From Parundibacterium terreum (GTDB lineage: Bacteria > Pseudomonadota > Gammaproteobacteria > Burkholderiales > Burkholderiaceae_D), in NCBI RefSeq assembly GCF_014636315.1, contig NZ_BMED01000007.1, positions 62,001 to 126,000 of the forward strand: 64,000 nucleotides of DNA, given 5' to 3'. Of this stretch, positions 1 through 9,616 are shown piece by piece. The position numbers and the translations under genes were made by a program. The notes beneath the pieces were generated by a model that was given only the letters and a program-made list of their open reading frames with translations, was not told where the DNA came from and did no database searches. Each line of letters starts with the position of its first letter. Positions within the stretch are counted from its first letter, which is position 1.

Positions 1-1586
1 ATGATGGGCAGTCCAAGTTCCAGCGCCGACGGTTTATCGTTAACCTCGCCCAAATTCTTGTAGATGACTAGCTCCTTCTCATGCGCGTCGTAGTTCGAAG
101 GAGTTGGGATGCGTGCTACCTCCTCAAATTTGCCGGTCGCCAGCATGTGCTCAAATTTTTTCATGACTGCCAGATCGGCCCAGAATCCCGGCTGTACTAC
201 CAGATAATGAATGCCCAGCTGATTGATTTTGTCGTTAATTTCCGCCTCATTCAAATCCTTTTCTGCGACACCCAGCTCGCGTCTTACTGAAACGCTCAGT
301 AACAGCTTGTCCGCTCGTATCACCGACATATCGCGCCTGTCTTCACGGCTGCGCATGTTGAATACGAAGGAGCCGTCGCGGTAGCCCGAAAACAACACCT
401 TGCTTTTTTGCGGCGCATTTTTTGCAATATAATCCGCCGCGGCGGCGTAACCCTGCACATAATGAACCGGCCTGAATAGTACGGTCTGCATCACCAGTGC
501 TGCCGTCAGCAGCATCAGCAATCCAGAGGAAAGCCGCGCCGGCGCTATATTCCGGATCAATAAGCTGGCTGCCAGTACCAGCGGCGGCAGGATGAAAATG
601 CTGTGGCGTGCTTCTTTCAGGTCAATCAACGAGAAAAACAGGTAGCCGCAGAACAGCCACGACAACCAGAACAGAAGGTCTCCCTTTGTCAGTTCACCGC
701 TATTGCGTCGTATCAGCGCGACGATAGCCGCCATTGCTGCCGTCAATGCCAGCGGCCATCCTAATTGACCTGGAAATTGTTGCAGATACCATAGCCAGCC
801 GGCCAGGGTTTTGCGGGATGCGACAGAGTCTGCGACGCCGGTCACGGATTGCACATTAGCCTGCCCAAATTTCAGCGTGATGACAATCAGTGGAACCAGG
901 CTTATCGCGGCGACAATAGCGACGATCCAGATATGACGGTCGCGCAATAGTTGCATGCGCCTCTCTGCCAGCAGGCTCAGCGCAAAGGCCAAACCCAGGA
1001 AAGCGGTGGAAATTTTGGTATACATGGCCAGCACAAGCAGGGCGGCGCACAGGTAGAGAAATACCGGTCTGGACTCTTTGCGGTAGCGGACAAAAAATAC
1101 CGCGCTCCACATCAGGAAGGCAAAGGCAGGAATTTCCAGCATGACCTGGCGCCCCCAGAAGGCCACTTCCGGTGCCGCAAGCAGCATCAGTGCGGCGAGC
1201 GCTGCCTGCCATGCAGTAAGCCAATTCTTGAATAGATACCAGCTGCCCCAGGCAAACGCAACATAGTGCAGTGCGACTACCAGTAATGCTGTATTTTGCG
1301 ATGCGCCAAACAGTGCATAAAAAGGTGCAGAGATGACATAGAAAAGCGGTGGATAAAAAAGTATCGTTAATGCCGGATACTGCGCATAGTAGTTATACGC
1401 AAATTCGGTAGGATTTTGAAAATGACCCGCGGTAAAGTAATCCTTCAGAAATACCCCGTTCAATGCATGGCGCGGTGCATCGCTCCAGTCAAAAGCACCG
1501 TGCGACGGCGCTCCGATGAACAGCAGAGCAACCGCGACTGCCAGCGCCAGCAATATGGACAGCTTTTGATAAATTTCTCGTGACAC
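1..1586 (-). CDS. GT39/ArnT-like membrane glycosyltransferase (3' end cut by window)
   Basis: The reading frame is open from the GTG at 1586 to the left edge, about 528 residues with no stop, so the C-terminus lies outside the window. The GTG is preceded by AGGAGA about 8 nt upstream, which decides the start. The N-terminus has one membrane segment followed by an acidic periplasmic-type loop (FDWSDAPRHALNG) and then many hydrophobic segments. This is the layout of the PMT/ArnT superfamily of polyprenyl-phosphate-sugar glycosyltransferases. The last visible 150 residues are soluble and probably extracytoplasmic. These enzymes transfer a lipid-linked sugar to an acceptor on the outer face of the inner membrane. 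Here the likely role is decorating the exopolysaccharide or exported proteins (inference from the XrtA locus). It is the last visible gene of a minus-strand series, separated by 157 bp from the GT2 gene. Confidence 0.8.
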   Translation of the reverse strand, partial: MSREIYQKLSILLALAVAVALLFIGAPSHGAFDWSDAPRHALNGVFLKDYFTAGHFQNPTEFAYNYYAQYPALTILFYPPLFYVISAPFYALFGASQNTALLVVALHYVAFAWGSWYLFKNWLTAWQAALAALMLLAAPEVAFWGRQVMLEIPAFAFLMWSAVFFVRYRKESRPVFLYLCAALLVLAMYTKISTAFLGLAFALSLLAERRMQLLRDRHIWIVAIVAAISLVPLIVITLKFGQANVQSVTGVADSVASRKTLAGWLWYLQQFPGQLGWPLALTAAMAAIVALIRRNSGELTKGDLLFWLSWLFCGYLFFSLIDLKEARHSIFILPPLVLAASLLIRNIAPARLSSGLLMLLTAALVMQTVLFRPVHYVQGYAAAADYIAKNAPQKSKVLFSGYRDGSFVFNMRSREDRRDMSVIRADKLLLSVSVRRELGVAEKDLNEAEINDKINQLGIHYLVVQPGFWADLAVMKKFEHMLATGKFEEVARIPTPSNYDAHEKELVIYKNLGEVNDKPSALELGLPI

Positions 1587-1743
1587 AAATCTCTCCTGAG
1601 TCTCGCTACCACTCTTTATGCCTGCGACGGATTACTCACACAGTATCGTTGATGAAATTTTTCGATGAAACAAATGCCGGTTTTTTCGGATGAGATGCTT
1701 AACAAATGCTGCCTCGGGGAGTGGGGCCCCGCCGGCATCCGGC

Positions 1744-2706
1744 TTAGCGCTGCCTTTTAAAGCGGGACAGTCCTTCCATCAGTAAAGCGCGCGGTATATA
1801 GGTCGCACTCTTGATGGGCCGAATACCAAAATAGGCGGCTTTTATAAACGGCGGTATGCTGGGCAGGAAGGCTCCGGCAAAAAACAGGTTACAACCCATC
1901 TGGAAGGACTGCGTGCCGCGAATGTGGCGCACTTCGCTGGAAGACAACTTGCTGTACTGCGTGACCAGGTGTCTTTCCAGCATGGGCTGGACGATAGTCT
2001 GGGTTTGCCACAGATGCCTCTTCATCAGGCTGTCGGTACTGTCATAATAATTGATCAGTATGTCTTTCAATACCCTGATCTTGCCAAGCATGGCCAGTCT
2101 GATCCACAGGTCCAGATCCTCGCCGACGGCCAGGCTTTCATCAAACCCGCCCAGCTGCAATACCAGCTTGCGGTACGTTAGTACCGTCGGTGTTGGCAAG
2201 AAGTTGTAGATCAACAGCGTTTTCCAGGCTTCGTCGCCTTCAACGGGAGGGCGATTGACATGCCCCTCTTTCAGATGTTCGCCGGCTTCTGAAATCAGTT
2301 TGCTATTGCAGGATACCAGCGTAATCAAAGGGTCTTGCTTGATGGCTGCCACTTGCTGTTTCAATTTTCCTGGAAGCCATATGTCGTCGGCATCCAGAAA
2401 GGCCAGGAATTTTCCTTTCGCATGCCGGATACCCATATTTCTTGCTGCAGAGACGCCACCGTTCTTCGGCATCTTCAGGACATGGAAAATTTCTGTCGGC
2501 CGTACGAGGCTTTTCGCGACTTCGTAGGTGTCGTCTGCGCTGCCGTCGTCGATGACAATAATTTCCATCGCGTCCATATTCTGGATACGGACCGATTCAA
2601 TGGCGCGGGCAATGGTCTGCGCCGCATTAAAGGCCGGGATGATGACGCTGACTTCGTAGACGTTCTCTTCACCTTCGGCGGCAAGTGAGTGGGTGGAATT
2701 ATTCAT
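1744..2706 (-). CDS. Glycosyltransferase family 2
   Basis: This 320-residue protein has a GT-A fold N-terminal domain: VSVIIPAFNAAQTIARAIES near residues 19-38, the IDDGS nucleotide-binding loop, and a DxD-type metal site in AFLDADDIW near residue 107. The second half carries the acceptor-side region and no clear membrane helix, so the enzyme is probably cytoplasmic. It would add one sugar from a nucleotide-sugar donor during repeat-unit assembly. Its start is 4 bp from the stop of the acyltransferase gene upstream, so they are cotranscribed. Donor and acceptor cannot be read from the sequence. Confidence 0.88.
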   Translation of the reverse strand: MNNSTHSLAAEGEENVYEVSVIIPAFNAAQTIARAIESVRIQNMDAMEIIVIDDGSADDTYEVAKSLVRPTEIFHVLKMPKNGGVSAARNMGIRHAKGKFLAFLDADDIWLPGKLKQQVAAIKQDPLITLVSCNSKLISEAGEHLKEGHVNRPPVEGDEAWKTLLIYNFLPTPTVLTYRKLVLQLGGFDESLAVGEDLDLWIRLAMLGKIRVLKDILINYYDSTDSLMKRHLWQTQTIVQPMLERHLVTQYSKLSSSEVRHIRGTQSFQMGCNLFFAGAFLPSIPPFIKAAYFGIRPIKSATYIPRALLMEGLSRFKRQR

Positions 2707-2710
2707 CGTA

Positions 2711-3745
2711 TTAAATTCCCAGTCTCCATTGTATGCTTTGGAGGCCTCGTGCTAATTGAGTCGAGACTGATTTGTTGTACCAGGTCCCTCTGTAAAACAA
2801 ATGGTCTTCGTTTGTGATCTCGCGCTTGCTGGGTGTATCGCCCTCGCCACGGTCTATCATGTGCACCTGATTGGCATACGTTGCCTTACTGATAGAGTGC
2901 AGCAGCAAACGGCCTGGCGCATATTTTGCCAAGTCCGGGTTATACACAGGGAACCAGTATTGCAGCACACCGTTTCCCATGACGCCAAAATGGCTGCCAA
3001 CCCAGGTATCGCCGGCAGTCATATGCGACAGCACACCACGGCAACTGGCGAAATTTTTCTCGAGCAAATTTTCTAACAATTTTAATTTCCAGGCGGTGGC
3101 CAGCACATCTTTGGCGTTTGTTTTTTTGTACTGAGCACGCTTGTGTGCAACCAGCCGCCGCAGCTTTTCCAATCGGTCCTGCTGTGTATCGAACTCAAAA
3201 CTGACAGGTCCTATGTCGCGGCTCAATTGCCTTTCGCGCCGCTCGGTATCTTTCAGATATTTATGGCTCATGGACTCGAGCCGGGTACGATCGGCGGCAT
3301 CGGTATCGAAGCGTATCCTCAGCCCGGTGCGTGGACGTTCTCCGGTTAATCCATAGTTCAGTTGAGACTCATCCAAGTGCGAGAAATTGAGATGGTTCAA
3401 ATGCGCCAGCCTGAGCAGTTCGGGTGCCGTGATCCTGATGCCTGCATCCGCCGCCAGCCCAAAGTAGTCGCTCATTCCTCCGCCCGCCGGTGCTGCCGAT
3501 TTAAGTAGTGCGGAGAGTTTGCTTTCAAACTGGTAAGGAAAAAATCCAACCATTTTGCTGTCGCGATAGAGTATGCAAACGCGTACATCCATACCGGATT
3601 GCTCGACTGCGCGTGCGTAGTGTGCGCTGAGAAAAGGCGATGCGAGATGGGCTTGGGTCGCCGATAGCGCATCCCATGCGTCGATCGCACTTTGCTCCAA
3701 CTGTAGCGGGCGAAGGATGCTGGCTGAAAGTAGTTGATTTTTCAT
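2711..3745 (-). CDS. CelD/FemAB-like GNAT acyltransferase
   Basis: This 344-residue protein resembles the GNAT-fold proteins annotated as acetyltransferases of cellulose biosynthesis (CelD/BcsL). The N-terminal half has the typical FLSAHYARAVEQSG and GFFPYQF stretches. The C-terminal half has the WVGSHFGVMGNGVLQYWFPV acyl-acceptor core and the closing YKRG-like region. There is no signal peptide, so action is cytoplasmic, probably acylation or aminoacylation of a sugar precursor (inference). It is packed between a deacetylase (stop 3 bp upstream) and the GT2 gene. It is one of three proteins of this general fold in the locus (see 18234-19319 and 29960-31132). Confidence 0.75.
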   Translation of the reverse strand: MKNQLLSASILRPLQLEQSAIDAWDALSATQAHLASPFLSAHYARAVEQSGMDVRVCILYRDSKMVGFFPYQFESKLSALLKSAAPAGGGMSDYFGLAADAGIRITAPELLRLAHLNHLNFSHLDESQLNYGLTGERPRTGLRIRFDTDAADRTRLESMSHKYLKDTERRERQLSRDIGPVSFEFDTQQDRLEKLRRLVAHKRAQYKKTNAKDVLATAWKLKLLENLLEKNFASCRGVLSHMTAGDTWVGSHFGVMGNGVLQYWFPVYNPDLAKYAPGRLLLHSISKATYANQVHMIDRGEGDTPSKREITNEDHLFYRGTWYNKSVSTQLARGLQSIQWRLGI

Positions 3746-3748
3746 GAG

Positions 3749-4912
3749 TCAGTCCATATGCAAGCTGCTGCTCGGCCTGAGGAATAACGAGGTCGCCAGC
3801 ATGAATGGATGAAAATGACCCTTTACATCGGTAATCGCGCGTTCAGAAATATGGATGCGGCCCCAGATCTTGCCACCTCTTCCGGCGGCGTCCATTTTGT
3901 TGAGCATTGCATCGCTACTGAACAAATGCCGATAGCCTTCGGTCAGGCATGCTTTGACGACATTGCCGTCATACGCGCCATGCGGAAACGACATACTGTC
4001 GATGGAGGCACCTTCCAGGTAATGAGAAAGCGCCGTTTTTGCCTGTGCGACTTCAATGCCGGCGCTCGCCACTTTGGTAAGCGGCTGGTGCGTCATGCCA
4101 TGGCTGCCGATGGCATGCCGGGATGTCGACATTGCCTTGAGCTGTTCTGCATTCATCATCGCCGGCGGCTCATTAGAGGCCGCCTGTAACAGGCGCGCCA
4201 GTTCATTGAGCTGCTGTTTATCGCCAGCCTCCAGCGATTGTATGATGGAACGGATGTTCTTCTCATCGTAGGCGGGCGGCTGCGCCAGCTCCACCTGAAG
4301 ACCGCAATGGGCGATTGCTTGCCGTAGCTGCATCAGCCCGTTTTGGCCGGCAGACAAAACCCGGTAAACGCTCTCTTGCCAGAATGGCGCGTGCTGATTA
4401 ATAACGCAGCCGGCAACAAATACCAGAGCAGACAGACCCAGTTCATCCAGGATGGGCTGCGCGTATTCCGCAGTATCTGCCCAGCCGTCGTCAAAAGTGA
4501 TCAGCAGGCTGCGGGCAGGTAAAGACGAGTTTGCCGCGCAGGCTGCTGCAAGCTGTTCCAGAGTTATGAGCTGATAGTGCTTTTTGAAAAAGTGCAGGCA
4601 CGCCGAGAAGGTATCCGTGCTCATGGTCCATTCTGGGTCGGCGCCGGCCCAGCGTATATCGGTGCGAGGGAGCACCCGGTGAAACATGGCGACGGTGAGA
4701 TTGTCCCGGTTGCGGAAGCGATGATAGATATCCAGTGCGCCGGTACCGTAGGCAAGTTCTTTCACCAAAGTTTTGACTTTGTACGACAGGCTCCGCCCTA
4801 GGCCTGTTCCTGCCGTGTCGCGTTTTACGGCACTACTGGTCGGGTGGATGCCGACATCCAACGAGCGCTCACCCGCTAGCGGCACGGATAAATTGGAAGT
4901 GTGAATGTTCAT
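3749..4912 (-). CDS. Polysaccharide deacetylase family protein (NodB domain)
   Basis: The 387-residue product contains the NodB homology motifs: TFDDGW (residues ~128-133 from this start, metal-binding Asp pair) and SHGMTHQPL (the second metal-binding His motif), then a SFPHGAYD motif. These enzymes remove N- or O-acetyl groups from polysaccharides. The open frame extends to 5140, but that extension overlaps the upstream deacetylase in another frame and looks unlike protein. ATG 4912 (MNIHTSNLS) falls 22 nt after the upstream stop; ATG 4924 is an alternative. No strong Shine-Dalgarno is seen. No signal peptide is evident, unusual for an extracellular deacetylase, so it may act on lipid-linked intermediates in the cytoplasm (inference). 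Confidence 0.83.
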   Translation of the reverse strand: MNIHTSNLSVPLAGERSLDVGIHPTSSAVKRDTAGTGLGRSLSYKVKTLVKELAYGTGALDIYHRFRNRDNLTVAMFHRVLPRTDIRWAGADPEWTMSTDTFSACLHFFKKHYQLITLEQLAAACAANSSLPARSLLITFDDGWADTAEYAQPILDELGLSALVFVAGCVINQHAPFWQESVYRVLSAGQNGLMQLRQAIAHCGLQVELAQPPAYDEKNIRSIIQSLEAGDKQQLNELARLLQAASNEPPAMMNAEQLKAMSTSRHAIGSHGMTHQPLTKVASAGIEVAQAKTALSHYLEGASIDSMSFPHGAYDGNVVKACLTEGYRHLFSSDAMLNKMDAAGRGGKIWGRIHISERAITDVKGHFHPFMLATSLFLRPSSSLHMD

Positions 4913-4934
4913 GAGAGGCCACATGTTTCGGCTT

Positions 4935-5915
4935 TCAGATTGCCAGCCAGCGCAACAGGCGAAGCTTGAAGAACAGGGGCGTATTGTCCCAGGGGCGGCT
5001 GCGGGGAATCTGATGCATGTCCATTTGCGGCTTGACCGAGCCCATGGCTGTCGTAAAGGCTGCGCTGTAACCTGCCGCCTTTGCCATCTGCACATGGCGC
5101 TCATCGAAATCCATGCCGACTTTGCCGTTCGGATAGGCAAACAGTCTTACCGGTTTCCCTATGATTGCTTCCAGTTGCTCCTTGCACCCGGCAATCTCAT
5201 CCCGGGCGCGCTGATCGTCCAGACGGGTCAGGATAGGATGCGTAATGGTGTGACCGCCAACCTCTATACCCTGTTCAGCCAGGGTATGTACCATTTGGCG
5301 AGTCAGCATCAGGTCTTCACTGCGATGGTTTCCTATCAGGCTTTCCAGCTTCAACGACAGCTCCAGTCTTTTTTCCGTGGCAAGGTACTTGGCGATATCG
5401 ATCAGCTTGTCTGCCGTCTGTTTTCGCTCAGCGACGGTAGAGACAGGATGCAGACCCAGACCGAGGTCGTGCAGATCCAGTGTACCTTCAGGTAAACGGC
5501 GCACAGCCTCCAGTATCCTATCATTCCACATGTTGTTGCCATCCATGTAACCTGTCGTTACAAATACGGTGGCAGTCAGGCCGAATTCTTTCAGTATAGG
5601 CAGGGCCAGATCGTGGGTAGAGCGATAGCCGTCATCAAAGGTAATGGCGACTGCCCTTGGCGGCATGCGATCGTTTTTCAAGGCAAGCATGGCATCGTAC
5701 AGGGGCATTACATTGAATGAACTTGCCAATGCCTGCATTTGCCAGCGAAACATGTCTACATCCGGATCTTCGTCGAGCATAGGGTCTGCGTGCTCAAGAA
5801 TGCGGTGGTAGTTCAGTATGCACAAACGTCCCTGCCCCTTGCCATGAGGAGCGATTCTATTGCCGATGACCCGCACCATGCGCGAGGTCAGGCTATCGAT
5901 GAATGAGGTAGTCAT
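4935..5915 (-). CDS. Polysaccharide deacetylase family protein (NodB domain)
   Basis: This 326-residue protein has ITFDDGYRST (first NodB motif, about residue 95), FVTTGYMDGNNMW after it, and GGHTITHPILTRL (second motif) near residue 220. A third motif, FAYPNG, follows. This fits a metal-dependent carbohydrate deacetylase. It precedes a second deacetylase by 22 nt. Its ATG overlaps the stop codon of the upstream ligase gene in an ATGA arrangement, indicating translational coupling. Together with the DUF3473 protein at 19316 the locus has three different deacetylases, pointing to a heavily deacetylated, probably cationic or hydrogen-bonding polymer (inference). Confidence 0.87.
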   Translation of the reverse strand: MTTSFIDSLTSRMVRVIGNRIAPHGKGQGRLCILNYHRILEHADPMLDEDPDVDMFRWQMQALASSFNVMPLYDAMLALKNDRMPPRAVAITFDDGYRSTHDLALPILKEFGLTATVFVTTGYMDGNNMWNDRILEAVRRLPEGTLDLHDLGLGLHPVSTVAERKQTADKLIDIAKYLATEKRLELSLKLESLIGNHRSEDLMLTRQMVHTLAEQGIEVGGHTITHPILTRLDDQRARDEIAGCKEQLEAIIGKPVRLFAYPNGKVGMDFDERHVQMAKAAGYSAAFTTAMGSVKPQMDMHQIPRSRPWDNTPLFFKLRLLRWLAI

Positions 5916-7228
5916 GCGCGATCAGGAGTATTAAGCTGCGATTGGCTGGCAGCCGGATTGAGTTCCAGGCTTGCGGCCTCCGGTTCTCGCGGCTCAAGTT
6001 TATTGGATAGTAATACTTTTTCCAGCAAGATCAATAGGCCTACCACGTCATAGAACAAATCGTAGTAGGCGAGAGTCAGGAAGGCTCCGCCGATGGCATA
6101 ACCGATGATACTGACCTGACACATTGCGGCGAGGTCGGATGCCCATTTCAGGTCGTCCCTTCCTTTGCAATGCTTGATGATTTTTGTGCCGGAGCGCCAG
6201 GCCATCCAGATGAACAGTAAAAACAAGCCCAGGCCGACAAAGCCGTGCTCACCTAGTACCTGGAAATAAATACTATGCGCTGCATGCTGGTCATAAGGAT
6301 TCGGCGCGTAGACAGCGAACATTTTGTGCGTGAAGCAATCATAGCCACCGCCCATCAGATTATTTTCGGCAACATTAACAGCGAAACCCCATGCATTGAT
6401 GCGGCCCTGGGCCGAGGCATCCTGCTTGTAGTCATCTATCGTGTTCATCCGGTCAAACCATTTATCCGGCATGACCGTGTAAATCAATGGCACGATCAGC
6501 AACAGGATCAGGCCGGTGCGAATTTTTTGCCGGCTTTTTAACCATAAGAAAATCAGCATGCAGCCGCCGCCGAGCAAGGCGCCGCGCGAGTAGGAGCCGA
6601 CTGCTGAGACGAGGCAAATGATGGACAGTGCCATCAGGCCGTAGCGTATGATTCTGTATTTTACGGTGAGCTGGGTATACCAGATGATCGGCAAAGCGGT
6701 TACCAGCGCCAATGCGAGTGCATTATTATCCGCAATATAGCTGCCGTCCGGCCCATACACATTGCTGCCGCCGCCGCTGGTCAAGGTAAAGATGCCGCCT
6801 TTCAGGCCCCAGAATCCAATGGATAAACCAATTGTCCAGGCGAGAGCCTGAATTTCCTTTTTCGTGTTGACAGATACCAGTACGACCATGAGCAGGAACA
6901 TCGTCTTCATGACGCGGTTCCATTCGGTCCACGCGCGAACTGGCTCCAGTGCGGAAAAAGTTGTCAGGTTCATCCAGCCAATAAAAATCAACAAGACCAC
7001 TACCGCCGGGGTCACGGGAAATTTTTTCGGTTGTTTGGAAGCGAGCAGGCTGATTAAGGTGATCACGACTATCAGCGCTGCAAATGGAAAATCGTAAGCA
7101 GCACCGTAGGTAAGCCGGTGGGGGTTCATCAAGCTGACCCAGATGAACATGAGCACGCCCAGGAAAGGGCGCGTAAATACAAACGGCAGCAAGCTGAATA
7201 TGAGTACGAAAAGCGCAATATCACGCAT
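5912..7228 (-). CDS. Putative O-glycosylation ligase, exosortase A system-associated
   Basis: The 438-residue protein is polytopic, with about ten to twelve hydrophobic segments and an O-antigen-ligase/polymerase (Wzy/WaaL-like) loop (SYSRGALLGG, then INAWGFAVNVAENNLMGGGY). The N-terminus (MRDIALFVLIFSLLPFVFTR) and the whole layout match the family named putative O-glycosylation ligase of exosortase A systems (TIGR03097, recalled from memory). It would act on the periplasmic face, joining lipid-linked glycans to each other or to sorted proteins. ATG 7228 is preferred over the longer 7246 start: GAGAGG lies 10 nt upstream and the overlap with the upstream GT4 gene is only 8 nt. It is translationally coupled to both neighbours. 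Confidence 0.88.
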   Translation of the reverse strand: MRDIALFVLIFSLLPFVFTRPFLGVLMFIWVSLMNPHRLTYGAAYDFPFAALIVVITLISLLASKQPKKFPVTPAVVVLLIFIGWMNLTTFSALEPVRAWTEWNRVMKTMFLLMVVLVSVNTKKEIQALAWTIGLSIGFWGLKGGIFTLTSGGGSNVYGPDGSYIADNNALALALVTALPIIWYTQLTVKYRIIRYGLMALSIICLVSAVGSYSRGALLGGGCMLIFLWLKSRQKIRTGLILLLIVPLIYTVMPDKWFDRMNTIDDYKQDASAQGRINAWGFAVNVAENNLMGGGYDCFTHKMFAVYAPNPYDQHAAHSIYFQVLGEHGFVGLGLFLLFIWMAWRSGTKIIKHCKGRDDLKWASDLAAMCQVSIIGYAIGGAFLTLAYYDLFYDVVGLLILLEKVLLSNKLEPREPEAASLELNPAASQSQLNTPDRA

Positions 7229-8378
7229 GCTGCTGCAACCTCTCAAAAAGCCCGGTTACCCGTTCGGCGTTGGCTTTCCAGGTCAGCTGTTTGTCGGCGA
7301 TGGTGGCCGACGCATTTTTGCTGACATGGCTGCGCAGCGTCGAATCTGAACAGAGGCGGTCTATGGCCAGCGGCAAGCCGTCGGCCTGCGCCGGGTCGAA
7401 CAGTACGGCATTGTGCTCATCGCTGAGCAGTTCGCGGATATTCGGCTGGGCTGGCGCGACGATGGCTTTGCCCAGTGCCAGGTATTCAAACAACTTCAGC
7501 GGTGATGCGTAGGCGACCACGGCAGGTTGCAGCGCGATATCAAAGGCGGCCACATACTGCGGGATTTTTTCACGGCCGACAATGCCGGTGAAGCTGACGC
7601 GGCTAGCGACGTTCAGGTCCCTGGCTTGCTGCTCCAGTGCCTGGCGCGCGGGGCCGTCGCCGACCACCATCAGGTGCCTGGCTGAATCGGCGGGGTCCTT
7701 GGCGATCATGTCGATGACCTTGTCCAGTCCATGCCAGTCGCGCACAAAGCCAGTAAAGCCCAGCACCAGTTTGTCGGTTAACCCCAGCGAAGTCTTGACT
7801 GAAGTGTTGTCTGCGACATTTTCAAATTCTTTGGTATTGATGCCGTTATGAATGACCATCATGCGCTCGGCCGGCACGCCGTACGACTGTACGATCTCTG
7901 CCATCACCTGCGTGACCGGCAGTACAAAATCGGCGGCTTTCCAGGTGTAAGCTTGCGACCAGCGCGCCAGGCGCTGCAGCGACAGGCCGTCGTAGCGCGA
8001 GCGCTCTTCAAAAATCGGAGAATTGATTTCCAGCAGCATCGGCAGGCGGTATTTGCGCTTGAGCCAGATGCCGGCCGGAAGGAACAGGTTATAGCGTTCA
8101 TACAGGCAGTCAGGTTTATGCAGTTTGACTGCCTTGACCAGGTCGCGATAGGCGATCAGGCTATAGGCAAATTCCATCAGCTCATAACAGAACTTGGGAA
8201 CATGGCGTTTCAGCCATGGCACAAATTTGCCGTCGGAACCAAAAGAGGTCTGCTCCGCGCCGGCGGGGGCGACCACGATGACTTCGTGCCCCAGTTCGCG
8301 CAGGGCTGCGATCATTTCGTCGATATGAACCGACTGTCCGTCTTTGGAGCGGGTGCGATGGTGGTAGAGTATCTTCAC
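7221..8378 (-). CDS. Glycosyltransferase family 4
   Basis: This 385-residue protein has the GT-B architecture. An N-terminal acceptor domain begins MKILYHHRTRSKDGQSVHID. A C-terminal donor domain contains GFTGFVRDWHGLDKVIDM, VGDGPARQALE and the EX7E-type region around SPLKLFEYLALGKAIVAP. It belongs to the GT4 retaining transferases common in XrtA loci and would transfer one sugar in the cytoplasm. Its start overlaps the stop of the preceding GT4 gene by 4 nt (ATGA), so the two are coupled. The sugar specificity cannot be seen. Confidence 0.9.
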   Translation of the reverse strand: MKILYHHRTRSKDGQSVHIDEMIAALRELGHEVIVVAPAGAEQTSFGSDGKFVPWLKRHVPKFCYELMEFAYSLIAYRDLVKAVKLHKPDCLYERYNLFLPAGIWLKRKYRLPMLLEINSPIFEERSRYDGLSLQRLARWSQAYTWKAADFVLPVTQVMAEIVQSYGVPAERMMVIHNGINTKEFENVADNTSVKTSLGLTDKLVLGFTGFVRDWHGLDKVIDMIAKDPADSARHLMVVGDGPARQALEQQARDLNVASRVSFTGIVGREKIPQYVAAFDIALQPAVVAYASPLKLFEYLALGKAIVAPAQPNIRELLSDEHNAVLFDPAQADGLPLAIDRLCSDSTLRSHVSKNASATIADKQLTWKANAERVTGLFERLQQHA

Positions 8379-9577
8379 TTGGCGCTTACCCCGTGCAGCC
8401 TTTGTCCATTGCTGTTCAAAATATTCTGAAACAATTGCAGTTGTCCTTGTGTGGTGTCGTCCCAGCTGAATTTTTCTGCATAGCGCCGCGTAGCCGCATG
8501 CTCGGGATATGTGGCGCGCAGTGCGTTGACTGCATCTACCAGTGCGCCGGGAGTACGTTGTTCCATCAATATGCCGGCTTCCGGCGAGGCGACCACTTCC
8601 GGCGTGCCCCAGACATTGCTGGCGACCACAGGCGTGCCGCAGGCCATGGATTCCAGCAAGACATTGGCCCAGCCTTCGCGGCTGGATGCCAGCACCAGCG
8701 CATCGGCGCCATTGTAATAAGTCTTCAATTCGGTTTGCGGCACTGAGCCCAGGAATTTGACACGGTCGGCAACGCCGAGCTGTAGCGCCAGGTCTTCCAG
8801 TTTCTTGCGGTCCGGGCCGGTGCCGGCGATCAGCAGCCGCACGCCCTGCAATGAAGGCATGGCCTGGATGATCAGGTCATGCCCTTTGCGCGGGTCCAGC
8901 AGGCCTACCGACAATAAAGTGAAGTGCTCCAGCCCCAGCGTTTGCCTGGCACTTGCCCTGTCCATAGGCTGGAAGCGCTGCAGGTCCACGCCATTGCGCA
9001 GCGGCGTGATGCTGTCCGCGGTGACGCCCAGGCTGACCATTTCCTCTTTCAAGGCATTGCACACGGTGATGATGCCCTTGGCATTTTGCGCTGCCCACAG
9101 GATCATCTTGCGTGGCAGCCGGTGTTGCGGAATCAGGTTGATATCGGTGCCGCGCGCGGTAATCACTACCGGCTTGTTGAAGTGCTTGCCCAGCATGACC
9201 GCCGCCACGCCATCCGGATAGAAGTAATGCGCATCCAGCACGTCAAAATCAAAACCTTCATCGATGATGCGGCCTATGGTCTTCTTGACGGCATTGGCCA
9301 TCAGGAAAGGCGCGACCTGCATGCCTACTTTAGGTAGCAAAGGGTAGCGGGGATGCTGGACGCGGATGCCATGCCTGGTTTCTTCTGCAGGCACCCTGGC
9401 AAAGCTGGCGTAGTGGCCATAGCGCGGGTTCGTCGATGGGAACCAGGGCACGGGTGCAACCACACGCGACTCCACCTGGCCGCTGGCAATCAGGTAGCGC
9501 AGCCTGGTCTCTACAAAGATGCCATGATTAGCTTGTTCTGCATTAGGAAACAGGGTACTGAATGTGAGTAGCTTCAT
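8375..9577 (-). CDS. Glycosyltransferase family 4 (first gene of the left EPS block)
   Basis: The 400-residue GT-B enzyme starts MKLLTFSTLFPNAEQANHGI, a beginning typical of exopolysaccharide GT4 transferases. It has a clear donor domain: LLSVGLLDPRKGHDLIIQAM, IAGTGPDRKKLEDLA and the ASSREGWANVLLESMACGTP EX7E region. An upstream TTG at 9613 would extend it by 12 residues, but ATG 9577 gives the family-like N-terminus. It also lies about 28 nt from the predicted start point of the sigma-54-type promoter at 9617-9631. It is followed by a 4-nt overlap with the next GT4 gene and begins the minus-strand series that runs to the window edge. Confidence 0.9.
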   Translation of the reverse strand: MKLLTFSTLFPNAEQANHGIFVETRLRYLIASGQVESRVVAPVPWFPSTNPRYGHYASFARVPAEETRHGIRVQHPRYPLLPKVGMQVAPFLMANAVKKTIGRIIDEGFDFDVLDAHYFYPDGVAAVMLGKHFNKPVVITARGTDINLIPQHRLPRKMILWAAQNAKGIITVCNALKEEMVSLGVTADSITPLRNGVDLQRFQPMDRASARQTLGLEHFTLLSVGLLDPRKGHDLIIQAMPSLQGVRLLIAGTGPDRKKLEDLALQLGVADRVKFLGSVPQTELKTYYNGADALVLASSREGWANVLLESMACGTPVVASNVWGTPEVVASPEAGILMEQRTPGALVDAVNALRATYPEHAATRRYAEKFSWDDTTQGQLQLFQNILNSNGQRLHGVSAK

Positions 9578-9616
9578 CTTTTCATAACATGGTGAGACCT
9601 GCCTGAAGCGCAAGCA

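Noticed and set aside
856-1224. 122-codon frame inside the left-edge membrane glycosyltransferase
   Set aside because: The continuous membrane-protein frame through this region is clearly the gene; this one is a shifted frame of it.
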